64,000 nucleotides of DNA from Candidatus Leptovillus gracilis. Lineage in GTDB: Bacteria > Chloroflexota > Anaerolineae > Promineifilales > Promineifilaceae. Under the pieces are notes generated by a model. That model did not search any database. It was not told where the DNA came from and was given only the letters and a program-made list of their open reading frames with translations. Made by a program: the position numbers and the translations under genes. Below, one piece after another: positions 37,083-45,523 of the stretch. Each line of letters opens with the position of its first letter. The first letter of the stretch is position 1. The stretch covers positions 682,001 to 746,000 of the forward strand of contig JADJXA010000002.1 in NCBI GenBank assembly GCA_016716065.1, given 5' to 3'.

Positions 37083-37340
37083 ATGCACACAAAAACAATT
37101 GCCTCAACAGAAGCTCAAAACAATTTTGGCCGCATTCTAAACGACGTTATTCAAAATAACACCCGCTACATTGTGAAACGGCATCATTCGCCACAGGCAA
37201 TCCTGCTAAGTCTGAGTGACTTCGAGCAAATCCTGGCGAATCATGATGAGCAAAACAAGCTCACTAAATTGGTGCGTGAACTTGTCCCCGTTTACAGCCT
37301 AGGCGAACCTATCCTCAACGAACAAGATGACGGCCGGTAA
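37083..37340 (+). CDS. Phd/YefM-family antitoxin-like DNA-binding protein
   Basis: Eighty-five residues with the Phd/YefM pattern: TIASTEAQNNFGRILNDVIQ, then a beta strand YIVKRHHSPQAILLSLSDF, followed by a variable charged tail. These proteins bind operator DNA as dimers and neutralise a toxin with the tail. No toxin gene (RelE, Doc or PIN) follows. Instead a DNA methyltransferase begins 18 bases after the stop. So it is either an orphan antitoxin or a regulator of the restriction-modification cassette. AT-rich compared with its surroundings. Confidence 0.8.
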   Translation: MHTKTIASTEAQNNFGRILNDVIQNNTRYIVKRHHSPQAILLSLSDFEQILANHDEQNKLTKLVRELVPVYSLGEPILNEQDDGR

Positions 37341-37358
37341 TTGAAGGCAAGGCAACGA

Positions 37359-38303
37359 ATGAAAGGAAATACCGCTTTCAACACGTTCATGATAAACTAC
37401 GATCACCAGTTCATTGGGAACTCTATGTTACTACATGCCAATTGTTTCGCCTGGATGGCAGAGATTCCAGCGGAAAGCATCCATTCCATTGTCACCGATC
37501 CGCCCTATGGAGTTAAAGAGTATGAACCTGATCAACTAGATAAAAGAACAAACGGCAATGGAGGTATCTGGCGTATTCCACCTTCATTTGACGGGAACGA
37601 GCGCTCACCCCTGCCACGTTTTACCGCCCTGAATACGGCTGAACGAGAAAAAGTGCAACATTATTTCTTTGACTGGGCCACCTTAGCTTTGCGTATCTTA
37701 CGACCCGGTGGGCATGTTATTCTTGCGTCTAATACATTTTTGTCGCAAATTGTTTTTACGGCGATTGTTGAAGCGGGGTTTGAATTTCGCGGTCAAATTG
37801 TGCGTCTGGTCCGAACGCTGCGCGGCGGTGACAGGCCAAAAAACGCCGAGAAAGAGTTCCCAGACGTTTGCACGATGCCCAGAGGATGTTATGAACCCTG
37901 GGGAATTTTTCGCAAACCTCTGCTGCATGGCATGACCGTGAGTGATTGCTTGCGTGCTTATCAGACCGGGGGGTTAAGGCGCAAACCAGACGGTAATCCG
38001 TTTGAAGATGTGATCGAGAGTGAACGTACATCCCAACGTGAACGAGAACTCGCCGACCATCCTAGCTTAAAGCCACAATCTTTTATGCGTCAGGTAGTGT
38101 ATGCCTCTCTACCGTTGGGGGAAGGTATTGTGGTAGACCCTTTTATGGGGTCTGGATCAACCATTGCCGCGGCTGAGGCAATGGGCTACGCCAGTATTGG
38201 CCTGGAGCGCCACCTGGCCTATTTCGAGATGAGCCAGTCAGCCATCCCCAAACTCGCAGAGTTAGGAACCAAAGAACTACAATTACCCCTGGCTTTAGTC
38301 TGA
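37359..38303 (+). CDS. DNA (probably adenine-N6 or cytosine-N4) methyltransferase
   Basis: A site-specific DNA methyltransferase of the beta arrangement. The catalytic motif IV DPPYGVKEY (DPPY at 47-50) is N-terminal and the AdoMet-binding motif I IVVDPFMGSGSTIAAAEAMG is C-terminal. DPPY favours adenine-N6. The target-recognition region lies between (RGQIVRLVRTLRGGDRPKNA...). The length is 314 residues. ATG 37359 has AAGG upstream and is chosen over the TTG at 37341. The 3' end overlaps the convergent nuclease gene by 9 bases, a typical restriction-modification arrangement. The recognition site is unknown. Composition is AT-rich and the ACGGCCGT palindrome is absent, which suggests recent acquisition. 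Confidence 0.9.
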   Translation: MKGNTAFNTFMINYDHQFIGNSMLLHANCFAWMAEIPAESIHSIVTDPPYGVKEYEPDQLDKRTNGNGGIWRIPPSFDGNERSPLPRFTALNTAEREKVQHYFFDWATLALRILRPGGHVILASNTFLSQIVFTAIVEAGFEFRGQIVRLVRTLRGGDRPKNAEKEFPDVCTMPRGCYEPWGIFRKPLLHGMTVSDCLRAYQTGGLRRKPDGNPFEDVIESERTSQRERELADHPSLKPQSFMRQVVYASLPLGEGIVVDPFMGSGSTIAAAEAMGYASIGLERHLAYFEMSQSAIPKLAELGTKELQLPLALV

Positions 38304-38945
38304 TTCACGATAGACCCAATTGGCCTTCATTTTTGCTACGCCATTTTTGGTAACGCTGGCAGTAATTGTCCTACGGCTTGTGGCAGAGCGCCCAGAAAAC
38401 GACCAGTCCTCTTTTTCCAGTTGTGCCGCATAGACGCCGTGAAAGCGAAAAGGTGCAGGTGGAATTCCTTTACGGCCGTCATTCCCCGTATTGCTCCCAA
38501 AATGAAAAACCATGAGCCAAACCGCTTCTGGATTGTGTCCTTGCCAACCACCGGAATGACGAGACCCCTTTACTTCTATGCCCTCATTGACATGTTGCGC
38601 GGCATCATTCGGGAACATTCCTGTTGGAATCAGGTCTGGATGCCCATTGTGGTATTGATTTTTCACCAGACCAGGACAATATTTGGGGATGCTCATGGTC
38701 ATAAATTCGCCGACAATACTGCTGAAATTAGCGGGCATGAGGAAACTTTCCAACCGGGGTATCTGCTTGGTGCGTAACTGCTGGTTGATGAATCCAAGAA
38801 ATTCGGTGAAATCGCTCATGGCCTGATGGACATGCCCAATTGTGAGACCATAAGGTAAAACGCAATCTGGGTTGAGGAAAGCCGCATTTACGGTAACAGG
38901 TATGCACGCCTGGACTTCACGTTCATTCATCATGGTTTCTTCCAT
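38295..38945 (-). CDS. Putative type II restriction endonuclease (PD-(D/E)xK type)
   Basis: The 216-residue protein contains NGHPDLIPTG (D104) followed 20 residues later by EGIEVKGSRH (E124, K126), the PD...ExK active-site pattern, then a Trp/Gly-rich stretch HSGGWQGHNPEAVWLMVF. The catalytic fold and tail-to-tail overlap with the methyltransferase gene support a cognate endonuclease. The start codon (or a second ATG 12 bases in) overlaps the stop of the upstream ATPase gene by one base (TGATG), so it may also be translated with that operon. No family-level name is recognised. Confidence 0.65.
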   Translation of the reverse strand: MEETMMNEREVQACIPVTVNAAFLNPDCVLPYGLTIGHVHQAMSDFTEFLGFINQQLRTKQIPRLESFLMPANFSSIVGEFMTMSIPKYCPGLVKNQYHNGHPDLIPTGMFPNDAAQHVNEGIEVKGSRHSGGWQGHNPEAVWLMVFHFGSNTGNDGRKGIPPAPFRFHGVYAAQLEKEDWSFSGRSATSRRTITASVTKNGVAKMKANWVYRESD

Positions 38946-40357
38946 CAGCGCACCTGGGCGCGGAGTTCGTCTAGCAGGGTGGCGACGTCGTAGTCGGGGT
39001 AGAGGTAGAGCAGGTCGAACAGTTCGACGGAAAGTCTGACGACGGTACGCATGGAGAAACGGCCGTTCCTCACCCCCATCGCTAAATGTTCCGCCGCGCC
39101 CCGTCGTACCTGTCCCTGCCGCTCGCCCGGTTCGTAGCCATACGCCTGGGCGTGGTAAGTCAGAATACGCTGCAAAAATTGGCCCACTTCTTGCGGGTCG
39201 GCGTCCGGTTCCAGGTAGAAGATGTCATCGGCCGTCAGCCAATCTTGCAGCGGCAGGCGGTTATCGCTGCGGGTGACGGTGAAGAGAAAAAAAAGCGACT
39301 GCCCCTGGTCGTAAGCCAGGGGATAGTCGCGCCAGCGATGTTGGGGGAACTGATCTTCGTGGAGTTTGGCCTGGTTTTGGCGCAGCGCGGCGTAGATGAT
39401 CGCCTGGAAGAAGAGGCTGGCTTTGGGGCGCTGGTACGGTTTGAGCAGCGAATAACTTTCGGCCTCGTCTACCAACACGCAGAGGCCGCTGTAATTGCCC
39501 AACCGGGCCAGCGCCGAAACGCCAGTGAGCAGGTAGGCAATTTGCCGGGCGTTAGCGCCGACGGTGTAGATGGAGGGGAATTTGACGCCGCGTGGCATGG
39601 CCTTGTTCATCTGACTGACGCGCCGACCGCCCATGAGCCAGTTCAACCACGCCTGCCGCTGACGCGAGGAGGCAGTGGCGGCGAGGGCTTGTAGGGCGAA
39701 GCTGAGGGGGTCGTTTTCTATCGGGGTAAGGGCTGACAGTTGGCTCAGGGTGTGGGGGAGAACGGCCGTTTTGCCCAGCAGTGGTCCCAACCCCCGTTCG
39801 TCAGTGTCCGGGTAGCGCAAGTGACGCATGGCTTCGCGGTAAATGTCAAAAGCGCGGTGTGGTGGCAGTTCTTGCAAATCCAGGCTGATCGTCGTCACTA
39901 AAAAATTACGGGACAATGCTTCCTGCGTTGCCAATTCCACCATGTGGCTTTTACCATAACCATACTCCCCCACCACAGCGCGAACTGCGCCGCCTTGCTG
40001 GTGCGCCTGATTCAGAGCGCGAACCAGACTTTCCCGCTCTGGCCGCAGGTTGATGGTTAGCTCGCCTACGTGCTGCGCCGGGGCGATGCCCACGCGCAGC
40101 GATTCGACGAGTTGGCGGGCTTGTAGTTGGGATTGGGGCATGGGGTCTGGGGAGTGGTAGGCCAGGGCAAACGTCGGCGACGGTTCAGCGATGGCCTGTC
40201 CATCACCGACGGGAAGACCATCGGCCATAAATTCGCGGCTGGGGCGGCGGAAGCGCAGCCCGTTTTCAAAGCGCACCAACCATTCAGCGCCGTTGCGATA
40301 AACGGCCGTTACCTGTCCCGCGCCAAACTGCGGATGTGTGACATGTTTTCCGATCAT
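38945..40357 (-). CDS. DUF2791/BrxD-type P-loop ATPase with N-terminal Tudor-like domain
   Basis: The protein starts with a 45-residue beta-barrel-like domain, KHVTHPQFGAGQVTAVYRNG, of the kind at the end of PcrA/UvrD helicases. The ATPase follows: Walker A GEYGYGKS (130-137), Walker B GLCVLVDEAESY, sensor FFLFTVTRSDN. This matches the DUF2791 family, to which BrxD of BREX phage-defence systems belongs. The start at 40357 (ATG) is preferred over the TTG in the repeat before it. Length 470. The stop overlaps the nuclease gene by one base. Second ATPase of the operon. Confidence 0.8.
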   Translation of the reverse strand: MIGKHVTHPQFGAGQVTAVYRNGAEWLVRFENGLRFRRPSREFMADGLPVGDGQAIAEPSPTFALAYHSPDPMPQSQLQARQLVESLRVGIAPAQHVGELTINLRPERESLVRALNQAHQQGGAVRAVVGEYGYGKSHMVELATQEALSRNFLVTTISLDLQELPPHRAFDIYREAMRHLRYPDTDERGLGPLLGKTAVLPHTLSQLSALTPIENDPLSFALQALAATASSRQRQAWLNWLMGGRRVSQMNKAMPRGVKFPSIYTVGANARQIAYLLTGVSALARLGNYSGLCVLVDEAESYSLLKPYQRPKASLFFQAIIYAALRQNQAKLHEDQFPQHRWRDYPLAYDQGQSLFFLFTVTRSDNRLPLQDWLTADDIFYLEPDADPQEVGQFLQRILTYHAQAYGYEPGERQGQVRRGAAEHLAMGVRNGRFSMRTVVRLSVELFDLLYLYPDYDVATLLDELRAQVR

Positions 40358-40360
40358 AAA

Positions 40361-40450
40361 AATTGTCAATTGTTAATAGTCAATAGCCAATTGTCAACGG
40401 TCAACGGAATAGGCGTTGACAATTGACAATTAACCATTGACCATTGGCGA
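40361..40450. repeat. Tandem-word inverted repeat (CAATTG/TTGACA-type) inside operon
   Basis: Left arm words are AATTGTCA, GTTAATAGTCA, GCCAATTGTCAACGGTCA; right arm words are TTGACAATTGACAATTAACC and CATTGACCATTGG. It separates the two DUF2791 ATPase genes, ending right at the stop codon of the upstream one. Confidence 0.7.
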
Positions 40451-41737
40451 TTAATACGGCGGCGTTTCGCCGCCCGATAATTCATCAATCTGGCCGCGCA
40501 GGAGGGCCTGGGCTTCTTCTTCGGTGATGGTGTGCTGACGGCCGTAATGCTGCCGCGACAATTCCACCACAAACGACTTCACAAACAAGCGGCGATGGCT
40601 GATGTCTAAAAACACATCGCGGGCGACGTTGGCTAAAATGACCGCATTGGCCCGCTGGATGGCGTGGTCCAACTGCGCATCGAAAGCCGCTTCGTAAATA
40701 GGGATCAGCTTCTCGCCAATTGCCAGCATCAGATCGTTTTCGTCCAGGTCCAGATGGTCCAGGTTGATGAGCGGGCTGAAGTGGTTGACGCGGCTGAAAT
40801 GGCCGGGGGCGCGCACCCGCTGCTGGAGCGCTGGGTATTTGGGCACAACGTCGTTGATGAACTGCGGCGGCACGGCGTAGACAAACATCGCGCCGGGCAA
40901 ATCTTCGCGGGTGCGGTCTATCACTTCGCGCAGGGTGTCGGTCGCCAGCTTTTCCGCCTTGCCGCCGACAGAGGCCATGCGGTCTACTTCATCGAAGAGG
41001 AGAATGAGGCCGCTGTAACTGAGGGCGCGGATAACCTGACAAAGCGAACGCAACATGCGAAAGGCGTTGGGTTTGTTGATTTTGCCGGTCACGCCCACTT
41101 CGCGCAGGATTTTGGTGTCGTCGGGGCTGGTGGTTTCGCCCAGCAGCCAGCGGGAGAGGGAATCCAGCCGTTCTTCGTTGTCGCGGATGAGGGCGTCGAA
41201 GTAGGCGAGTACGGCCGTTTGGTACGCCGGACTATCCACCACACTGGCTTCCAGCGTGTCCACCAGGCCCCGATACAGGGGATGGTTTAACGTTTCCAGG
41301 CTCAACTCGCCACCGACCACCCGCTCCAGCGTGCCTTGCAGGAAACGGGTCAAACCCGTCTCATCGCTCAACCCTTCGCCGATTTCGTGCCAGATGATAT
41401 GTTGGGCCACGGCTTCGTAGACCTTTTTCTGGTCGTCATAAGGCGTCTCCACCGGGCTGAGGTCTACTTTAGCGACGGCGAAGTTGCGCGCCCAGGCCAC
41501 GTCGCGCAGGCAGTAGAGGAAGTGGGATTTACCGCTGCCATAATCACCGATGACCATTTTGTAAGCCGCGCCGCCATCTTGCAGGTAAGACGAAAGGTAA
41601 AATTCGTCCAGCGCGTCTAAAATGGACTGGTTGCCCACGTTAAAATGCTGGATGCCACGCGCCGGCGGCGTGCCAAAACTGCCCAGCGTCTCAATGATAT
41701 GCCGGGCCAGAGAGGGGGAGAGATTCGCTTCGCTCAT
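40451..41737 (-). CDS. DUF2791/BrxD-type P-loop ATPase
   Basis: Walker A is GDYGSGKS (64-71), Walker B is SGLILLFDEVDRM, and a sensor-like MFVYAVPPQF follows, with a winged-helix-like C-terminal region. The protein belongs to the same family as the next gene but lacks its Tudor-like N-terminus. The start used is ATG 41737 (428 residues). An upstream ATG at 41785 would read through the intergenic repeat. The gene follows the 274-residue gene in the same direction. Two different DUF2791 ATPases next to each other suggest a hetero-complex. Confidence 0.82.
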   Translation of the reverse strand: MSEANLSPSLARHIIETLGSFGTPPARGIQHFNVGNQSILDALDEFYLSSYLQDGGAAYKMVIGDYGSGKSHFLYCLRDVAWARNFAVAKVDLSPVETPYDDQKKVYEAVAQHIIWHEIGEGLSDETGLTRFLQGTLERVVGGELSLETLNHPLYRGLVDTLEASVVDSPAYQTAVLAYFDALIRDNEERLDSLSRWLLGETTSPDDTKILREVGVTGKINKPNAFRMLRSLCQVIRALSYSGLILLFDEVDRMASVGGKAEKLATDTLREVIDRTREDLPGAMFVYAVPPQFINDVVPKYPALQQRVRAPGHFSRVNHFSPLINLDHLDLDENDLMLAIGEKLIPIYEAAFDAQLDHAIQRANAVILANVARDVFLDISHRRLFVKSFVVELSRQHYGRQHTITEEEAQALLRGQIDELSGGETPPY

Positions 41738-41740
41738 AGG

Positions 41741-41818
41741 AATTGTGAAGTTTGAATTGTGAATTGTGAACCGAAAATCATTCACACTTCACAATTCACC
41801 GTTCACAATTCACAATTA
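41741..41818. repeat. Tandem-word inverted repeat (GTGAATT-type) inside operon
   Basis: AATTGTGAA, TTGAATTGTGAATTGTGAA words form one arm, and TTCACACTTCACAATTCACC, TTCACAATTCACAATT the other. It includes the stop codon of the upstream gene. Confidence 0.7.
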
Positions 41819-42640
41819 GTCAAAGGTAATGTCGCTGTAATATTGGCCGTCTACGGCCGTTTCCGGCAGCCAGATAGAGCGGCTGGATTGTTCGGCCTGG
41901 CTTTTGGTGGCGACGCCTAGACGGAAAGGCGGATCGCCTTGCGCCTGGACCAGAACCAGGTCGCGCACGAAGAGGACGCGCTCGTAATCTTTGAAGGTGC
42001 TGCGCGAGGGCTGGTTCCAAAAGCGGGCGCTTTGCCGGTTCATGGTGAGTTTGCTGTACACTTCGATGATGTTGATGCGTCCACCAGACGGCCGTTGTTT
42101 GCGTTCATCCTTGCAATCTTGCCATGCTTTCTGCAAATCGGGCAGGAAATTGCTCTCCAGGCTACGGTTGACAACGCGCTTCACCTGCTGGTCATAGGCC
42201 TTGAGGATGCCGGTAAGCGACAAAGGAATGGCGCTGGTGAGCGGTTCACGGCCGTAAAACCACTGTCCTTTGCGAGCGGCCATGTCTATTTTGAAGACAA
42301 GAAGGCCAACGCCGAGGATGGGCGGACGGCCGTCTACCGTTTCACCGCGTTTGCCAAATTCGTCGCGCAAATCTTTGGCAAAGTCGAAGGCCAGGTCGTC
42401 CAGGGCGGTTTGGGTCACAGCGGCAAAGGCGGCAACAGCCTGATCCAATGTTGCGCTGTCTACTTCGGCGGCGGTCATTTCCAGTTTGCTCAGGGCTTTG
42501 TGCATGGGCAGGGCATCAGCTTTTTCGGCGGCAGCCAGACGCACGGCCGTGTTTAAAGCGCCCATCACGTCCCGCAAAGCCTTAAACTGCGGCGCAAGCT
42601 CTGTCTGGGCGGCCGTTAACTGCTTCACAAGTTCTTCCAT
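41816..42640 (-). CDS. Unknown protein at the head of the ATPase operon, 274 aa
   Basis: I do not recognise a family. Residues 1-95 are predicted helical and coiled-coil-like (EELVKQLTAAQTELAPQFKA). Residues 100-274 are alpha/beta with a hydrophobic core (PPILGVGLLVFKIDMAARKG, ERVLFVRDLVLVQAQ). No catalytic motif is obvious. The start has GAGG upstream. It is followed by two DUF2791 ATPase genes on the same strand, each after an intergenic repeat, so it is probably a structural or targeting partner of that complex. Confidence 0.7.
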   Translation of the reverse strand: MEELVKQLTAAQTELAPQFKALRDVMGALNTAVRLAAAEKADALPMHKALSKLEMTAAEVDSATLDQAVAAFAAVTQTALDDLAFDFAKDLRDEFGKRGETVDGRPPILGVGLLVFKIDMAARKGQWFYGREPLTSAIPLSLTGILKAYDQQVKRVVNRSLESNFLPDLQKAWQDCKDERKQRPSGGRINIIEVYSKLTMNRQSARFWNQPSRSTFKDYERVLFVRDLVLVQAQGDPPFRLGVATKSQAEQSSRSIWLPETAVDGQYYSDITFD

Positions 42641-42739
42641 GTCATACCTCTTCTATCCGTAGGATGGCTAAGTGAGCAAATTGTAGAAGGTAAGAAGGTT
42701 TGGGGCAAGAACGGCCGTTTGGCTGCCCATCACCTATCA

Positions 42740-42869
42740 CAGCAATTCTCAATTTGCCCTGGTGTTATCGTAGGGGCGAGACAGGCGGGAGGCAAGGTAT
42801 TGGTGATTGGCAAAGATGTTGCCCCGCCTGTCCCGCCCCTACGGCTGGATTGCAAAATGAGAATTGCTG
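42740..42869. mobile_element. MITE with 18-bp terminal inverted repeats and 9-bp target duplication
   Basis: CAGCAATTCTCAATTTGC (42740-42757) matches the reverse complement of 42852-42869 with one mismatch. A second inner pair, CGTAGGGGCGAGACAGGCGG (from 42769) and its complement (to 42843), also has one mismatch. Both outer ends are flanked by CACCTATCA (42731-42739 and 42870-42878), a 9-bp direct repeat, which is the mark of transposition. There is no ORF inside, so it would need a transposase in trans. Confidence 0.85.
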
Positions 42870-42886
42870 CACCTATCAAGGTTGGG

Positions 42887-42914
42887 TTGACTGTTGGTAA
42901 ACTCGCATTATAAT
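42887..42914 (+). promoter_or_regulatory. tRNA-Ser promoter
   Basis: TTGACT (42887-42892) and perfect TATAAT (42909-42914) with a 16-base spacer, 28 bases before the tRNA. It lies right after the MITE. Confidence 0.75.
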
Positions 42915-42941
42915 CTGTCGTGTCTTGCACAACTGACGTTT

Positions 42942-43028
42942 GGGCGGGTGACCGAGAGGCTGAAGGTGCAGCACTGGAAATGCTGTGTACGGGTAACCGT
43001 ACCGTGGGTTCGAATCCCACCCCGTCCG
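42942..43028 (+). tRNA. tRNA-Ser (GGA anticodon)
   Basis: The acceptor stem GGGCGGG (42942-42948) pairs with CCCGTCC (43021-43027). The anticodon arm CAGCA-CTGGAAA-TGCTG carries GGA. A long variable arm (GTACGGGTAACCGTAC) identifies a class II tRNA. The T arm GTGGG-TTCGAAT-CCCAC is standard. CCA is not encoded. Confidence 0.95.
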
Positions 43029-43034
43029 CTGAAG

Positions 43035-43063
43035 AGGCACAGTTCATCACTGTGCCTTTTTTC
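43035..43063 (+). terminator. tRNA-Ser terminator
   Basis: AGGCACAGT (43035-43043) pairs with ACTGTGCCT (43049-43057), followed by TTTTT. Confidence 0.9.
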
Positions 43064-43201
43064 TTTCTCGGCGGGCTGCTTCATTGCCAGCGCTAGAAAC
43101 GGCCGTTACAATAAACAACGTTTGCAGCGAACCCAGACTTTGTGCAGCGCAGCGTTCGTGGCCGATGCGCCCGCGGACAAACAAACGTAGGCAAGCAGTC
43201 T

Positions 43202-45460
43202 ATGACTACATCTGAGATTGTCTCGATTTTTCCCCTTTTGGCTGCCGTCGCCTATACGTTTGTGCTGATTGCTCCCTCTCTGCGGCGCAGCCGGCAAGAG
43301 TCGGCCCTGAAATGGTTCCTGGCTTTTTTGGGTGCGTCCATCATCTGGCAAATCCTGCTGTTTTTTGTGCCCTACACCAGTTTGCCGCCTAACCTGCCCA
43401 TGAAAGCCCTGTTGGTGGGCACGACGTTTCTGGGGATGACAACGGCCGTTTACGTCAAATGGCCCCAACAAAAGACCTGGCTCCTCCTATCCGGCGCGGC
43501 CATCCTGGCCACCATCGTTGTGGATGTATTGATTCCCAACGAACCTTTTCGTCTATTGGCCGCTTCCGCCTGGGCCACCGTCACCGTTAGCAGCGCCATC
43601 TCTTTCCTAACCTGGTTTGCTCTCAGCGCCTTTATTCTGCTGCGCGCCTGGCATGATTATCGCCGTACCGATTTTCCCTGGCACGCCAACCGCCTGCTTT
43701 TTTGGTCGCTCACCCTGCTGCTTGTCTTCACCGGCGAGGCGCTGACCTTCTTTCGTTTCACCGGTCTGACCATCGCCGGTCAGGTGATTCGTTACCTGGG
43801 CGTCGTTGGACTGGCCTATGCCGTCGCCTCTTATCGCATCTTTGATGTGCGCACGCGGGTGCGGCGGGGCATCGCTTACTTTATTATTGTCCTGATTTCC
43901 GCGCTGCCGCTAACCGCCCTCATTATTTTGGTGCAGCGCCTGACGCAAAACCAATTCCGCACGACCCTCATTGTCACCAGCGTCACCGTGGTGCTGAGCT
44001 TCGTTGTCTATCAGCCTTTGCGCGGCGTTGTCGAACGGACAACTTACCGTTACCTGTTTGGCGAGGGGTTCGACCCCAACCAGATCGTGCGCGATTACAG
44101 CCAGGCTATTTCACGCACGTTGGATGTGCAGCAGTTGTCCGAGCTTATTTTGGGCATCCTCAGCGATAAATTCGGGACCAATCGAGGCGCGCTCATGCTG
44201 GTAACGGTAACGGATGGCAACGTGGAAATTGAACCGGTCCCCGGCATCGGGACTGTTCCGCGCCGTACTGTCTTGTTGGCCACCGATAATTTGCTGGTCG
44301 CCTCTCTGGTACGGCAGCATCAGCCGGTGCTGCAATATGAGCTGGACTTTAATCCTGCGTATCAGGCGATGGGGGAAACGGCCGTTTCCTGGCTGCAAGA
44401 AATGGCAATGGAAGCCTACGTCCCGGTCAGCGCCGGCAGTGACCTGGATGGCGTCATCGCCATCGGCCCCAAACGTTCCGGCGTGCCCTACCAGCCAGGC
44501 GAATTAGACCTGATTCAGGTCCTGGCCGACCAGACTGTTGTCGCCCTGCAAAACGCCCGCCTATACACCGAATTGGAAGGGCAAAATGAACAAATCAACA
44601 CCCTCAACGTAGACTTGGTCAGGCAAAATGAACGGCTGGAAATCATGGACCAGGTCAAATCAGACTTCATCACCATCGCCTCCCACGAACTGCGCACACC
44701 ACTGACCCAAGTAAAGGGTTATGCCGACATCCTGGCGGCAATGAACGAGACCAACTCCCTGACTCAGGAGCAGACCAAAGAGATAGTCGGCCATATCAAC
44801 CGGGCGACCATTCGCCTGGAAAGCCTGATCAGCGCGATGTTAGACGCCAGTCAGATTGATGTAGATGGGATGCAGCTTACCTACATGGAAGCCAAGATGG
44901 AGACCATCATCCGATTGGCGCTAGAACCCCTGAATCATGCGCTGCGCGACCGCCGCATTAGCCTGACGACAACGGGTCTGGCCGAACTGCCACCCATCCA
45001 CGCCGATTTTAAACGTCTGGTGCAAGCGTTTACCAATTTACTGGGCAACGCCATTAAATATACCCCCGATTATGGCAGCATCATGGTGGAAGGCATCGCC
45101 ATCCCCAGCGAAAATGGGGAGGATGACCATATCGAAATTGTTGTTGCTGATACGGGCATCGGCATTGACGCCCGTTATCATGAGCTGATTTTTGAGAAAT
45201 TCTTTCGCATTGGCGACCCACAATTACACTCTACCGGCAGCACCAAGTTCAAGGGTGCGGGGCCGGGCCTGGGTTTGCCCATTGTGAAGGGGGTGGTGGA
45301 AGCGCATAACGGCCGTATCTGGGTAGAATCCGATGGCGAAGACGAAGCCCGTTTCCCCGGCAGCCGCTTTCACGTCACCCTCCCGGTCTGTTCGCCAGAA
45401 GCCAAGGAGCAAATGGCTAAAGCCAAAATCAGCAACCGCCCTTCCTGGCTCATTGGCTAA
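43202..45460 (+). CDS. Membrane sensor histidine kinase (7TM-type + GAF + HisKA + HATPase)
   Basis: The N-terminal about 285 residues have eight or nine membrane segments typical of histidine-kinase 7TM sensor modules. A GAF domain follows at about 310-470 (SELILGILSDKFGTNRGALM, ALQNARLYTELEGQNEQ at its end). A short coiled coil leads into the HisKA domain with the phosphorylated His in ITIASHELRTPLTQVKGYAD. The ATPase domain shows the N box LLGNAIKYTPDYG, G1 DTGIGID and G2 GAGPGLGLPIVKG. ATG 43202 is used; an upstream TTG at 43142 is unlikely. No response regulator follows, so the partner is elsewhere. Confidence 0.92.
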   Translation: MTTSEIVSIFPLLAAVAYTFVLIAPSLRRSRQESALKWFLAFLGASIIWQILLFFVPYTSLPPNLPMKALLVGTTFLGMTTAVYVKWPQQKTWLLLSGAAILATIVVDVLIPNEPFRLLAASAWATVTVSSAISFLTWFALSAFILLRAWHDYRRTDFPWHANRLLFWSLTLLLVFTGEALTFFRFTGLTIAGQVIRYLGVVGLAYAVASYRIFDVRTRVRRGIAYFIIVLISALPLTALIILVQRLTQNQFRTTLIVTSVTVVLSFVVYQPLRGVVERTTYRYLFGEGFDPNQIVRDYSQAISRTLDVQQLSELILGILSDKFGTNRGALMLVTVTDGNVEIEPVPGIGTVPRRTVLLATDNLLVASLVRQHQPVLQYELDFNPAYQAMGETAVSWLQEMAMEAYVPVSAGSDLDGVIAIGPKRSGVPYQPGELDLIQVLADQTVVALQNARLYTELEGQNEQINTLNVDLVRQNERLEIMDQVKSDFITIASHELRTPLTQVKGYADILAAMNETNSLTQEQTKEIVGHINRATIRLESLISAMLDASQIDVDGMQLTYMEAKMETIIRLALEPLNHALRDRRISLTTTGLAELPPIHADFKRLVQAFTNLLGNAIKYTPDYGSIMVEGIAIPSENGEDDHIEIVVADTGIGIDARYHELIFEKFFRIGDPQLHSTGSTKFKGAGPGLGLPIVKGVVEAHNGRIWVESDGEDEARFPGSRFHVTLPVCSPEAKEQMAKAKISNRPSWLIG

Positions 45461-45523
45461 CCGCCAGGAAGTTCCAGCCGCAGTTACGGCCGTTCATCCA
45501 CCAGCTATCACAAATGGCAATGC

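Noticed and set aside
34999..42640. A complete BREX locus
   Set aside because: PglZ, PglX and BrxC/PglY are absent; only BrxD-like and BrxHI-like members are visible.
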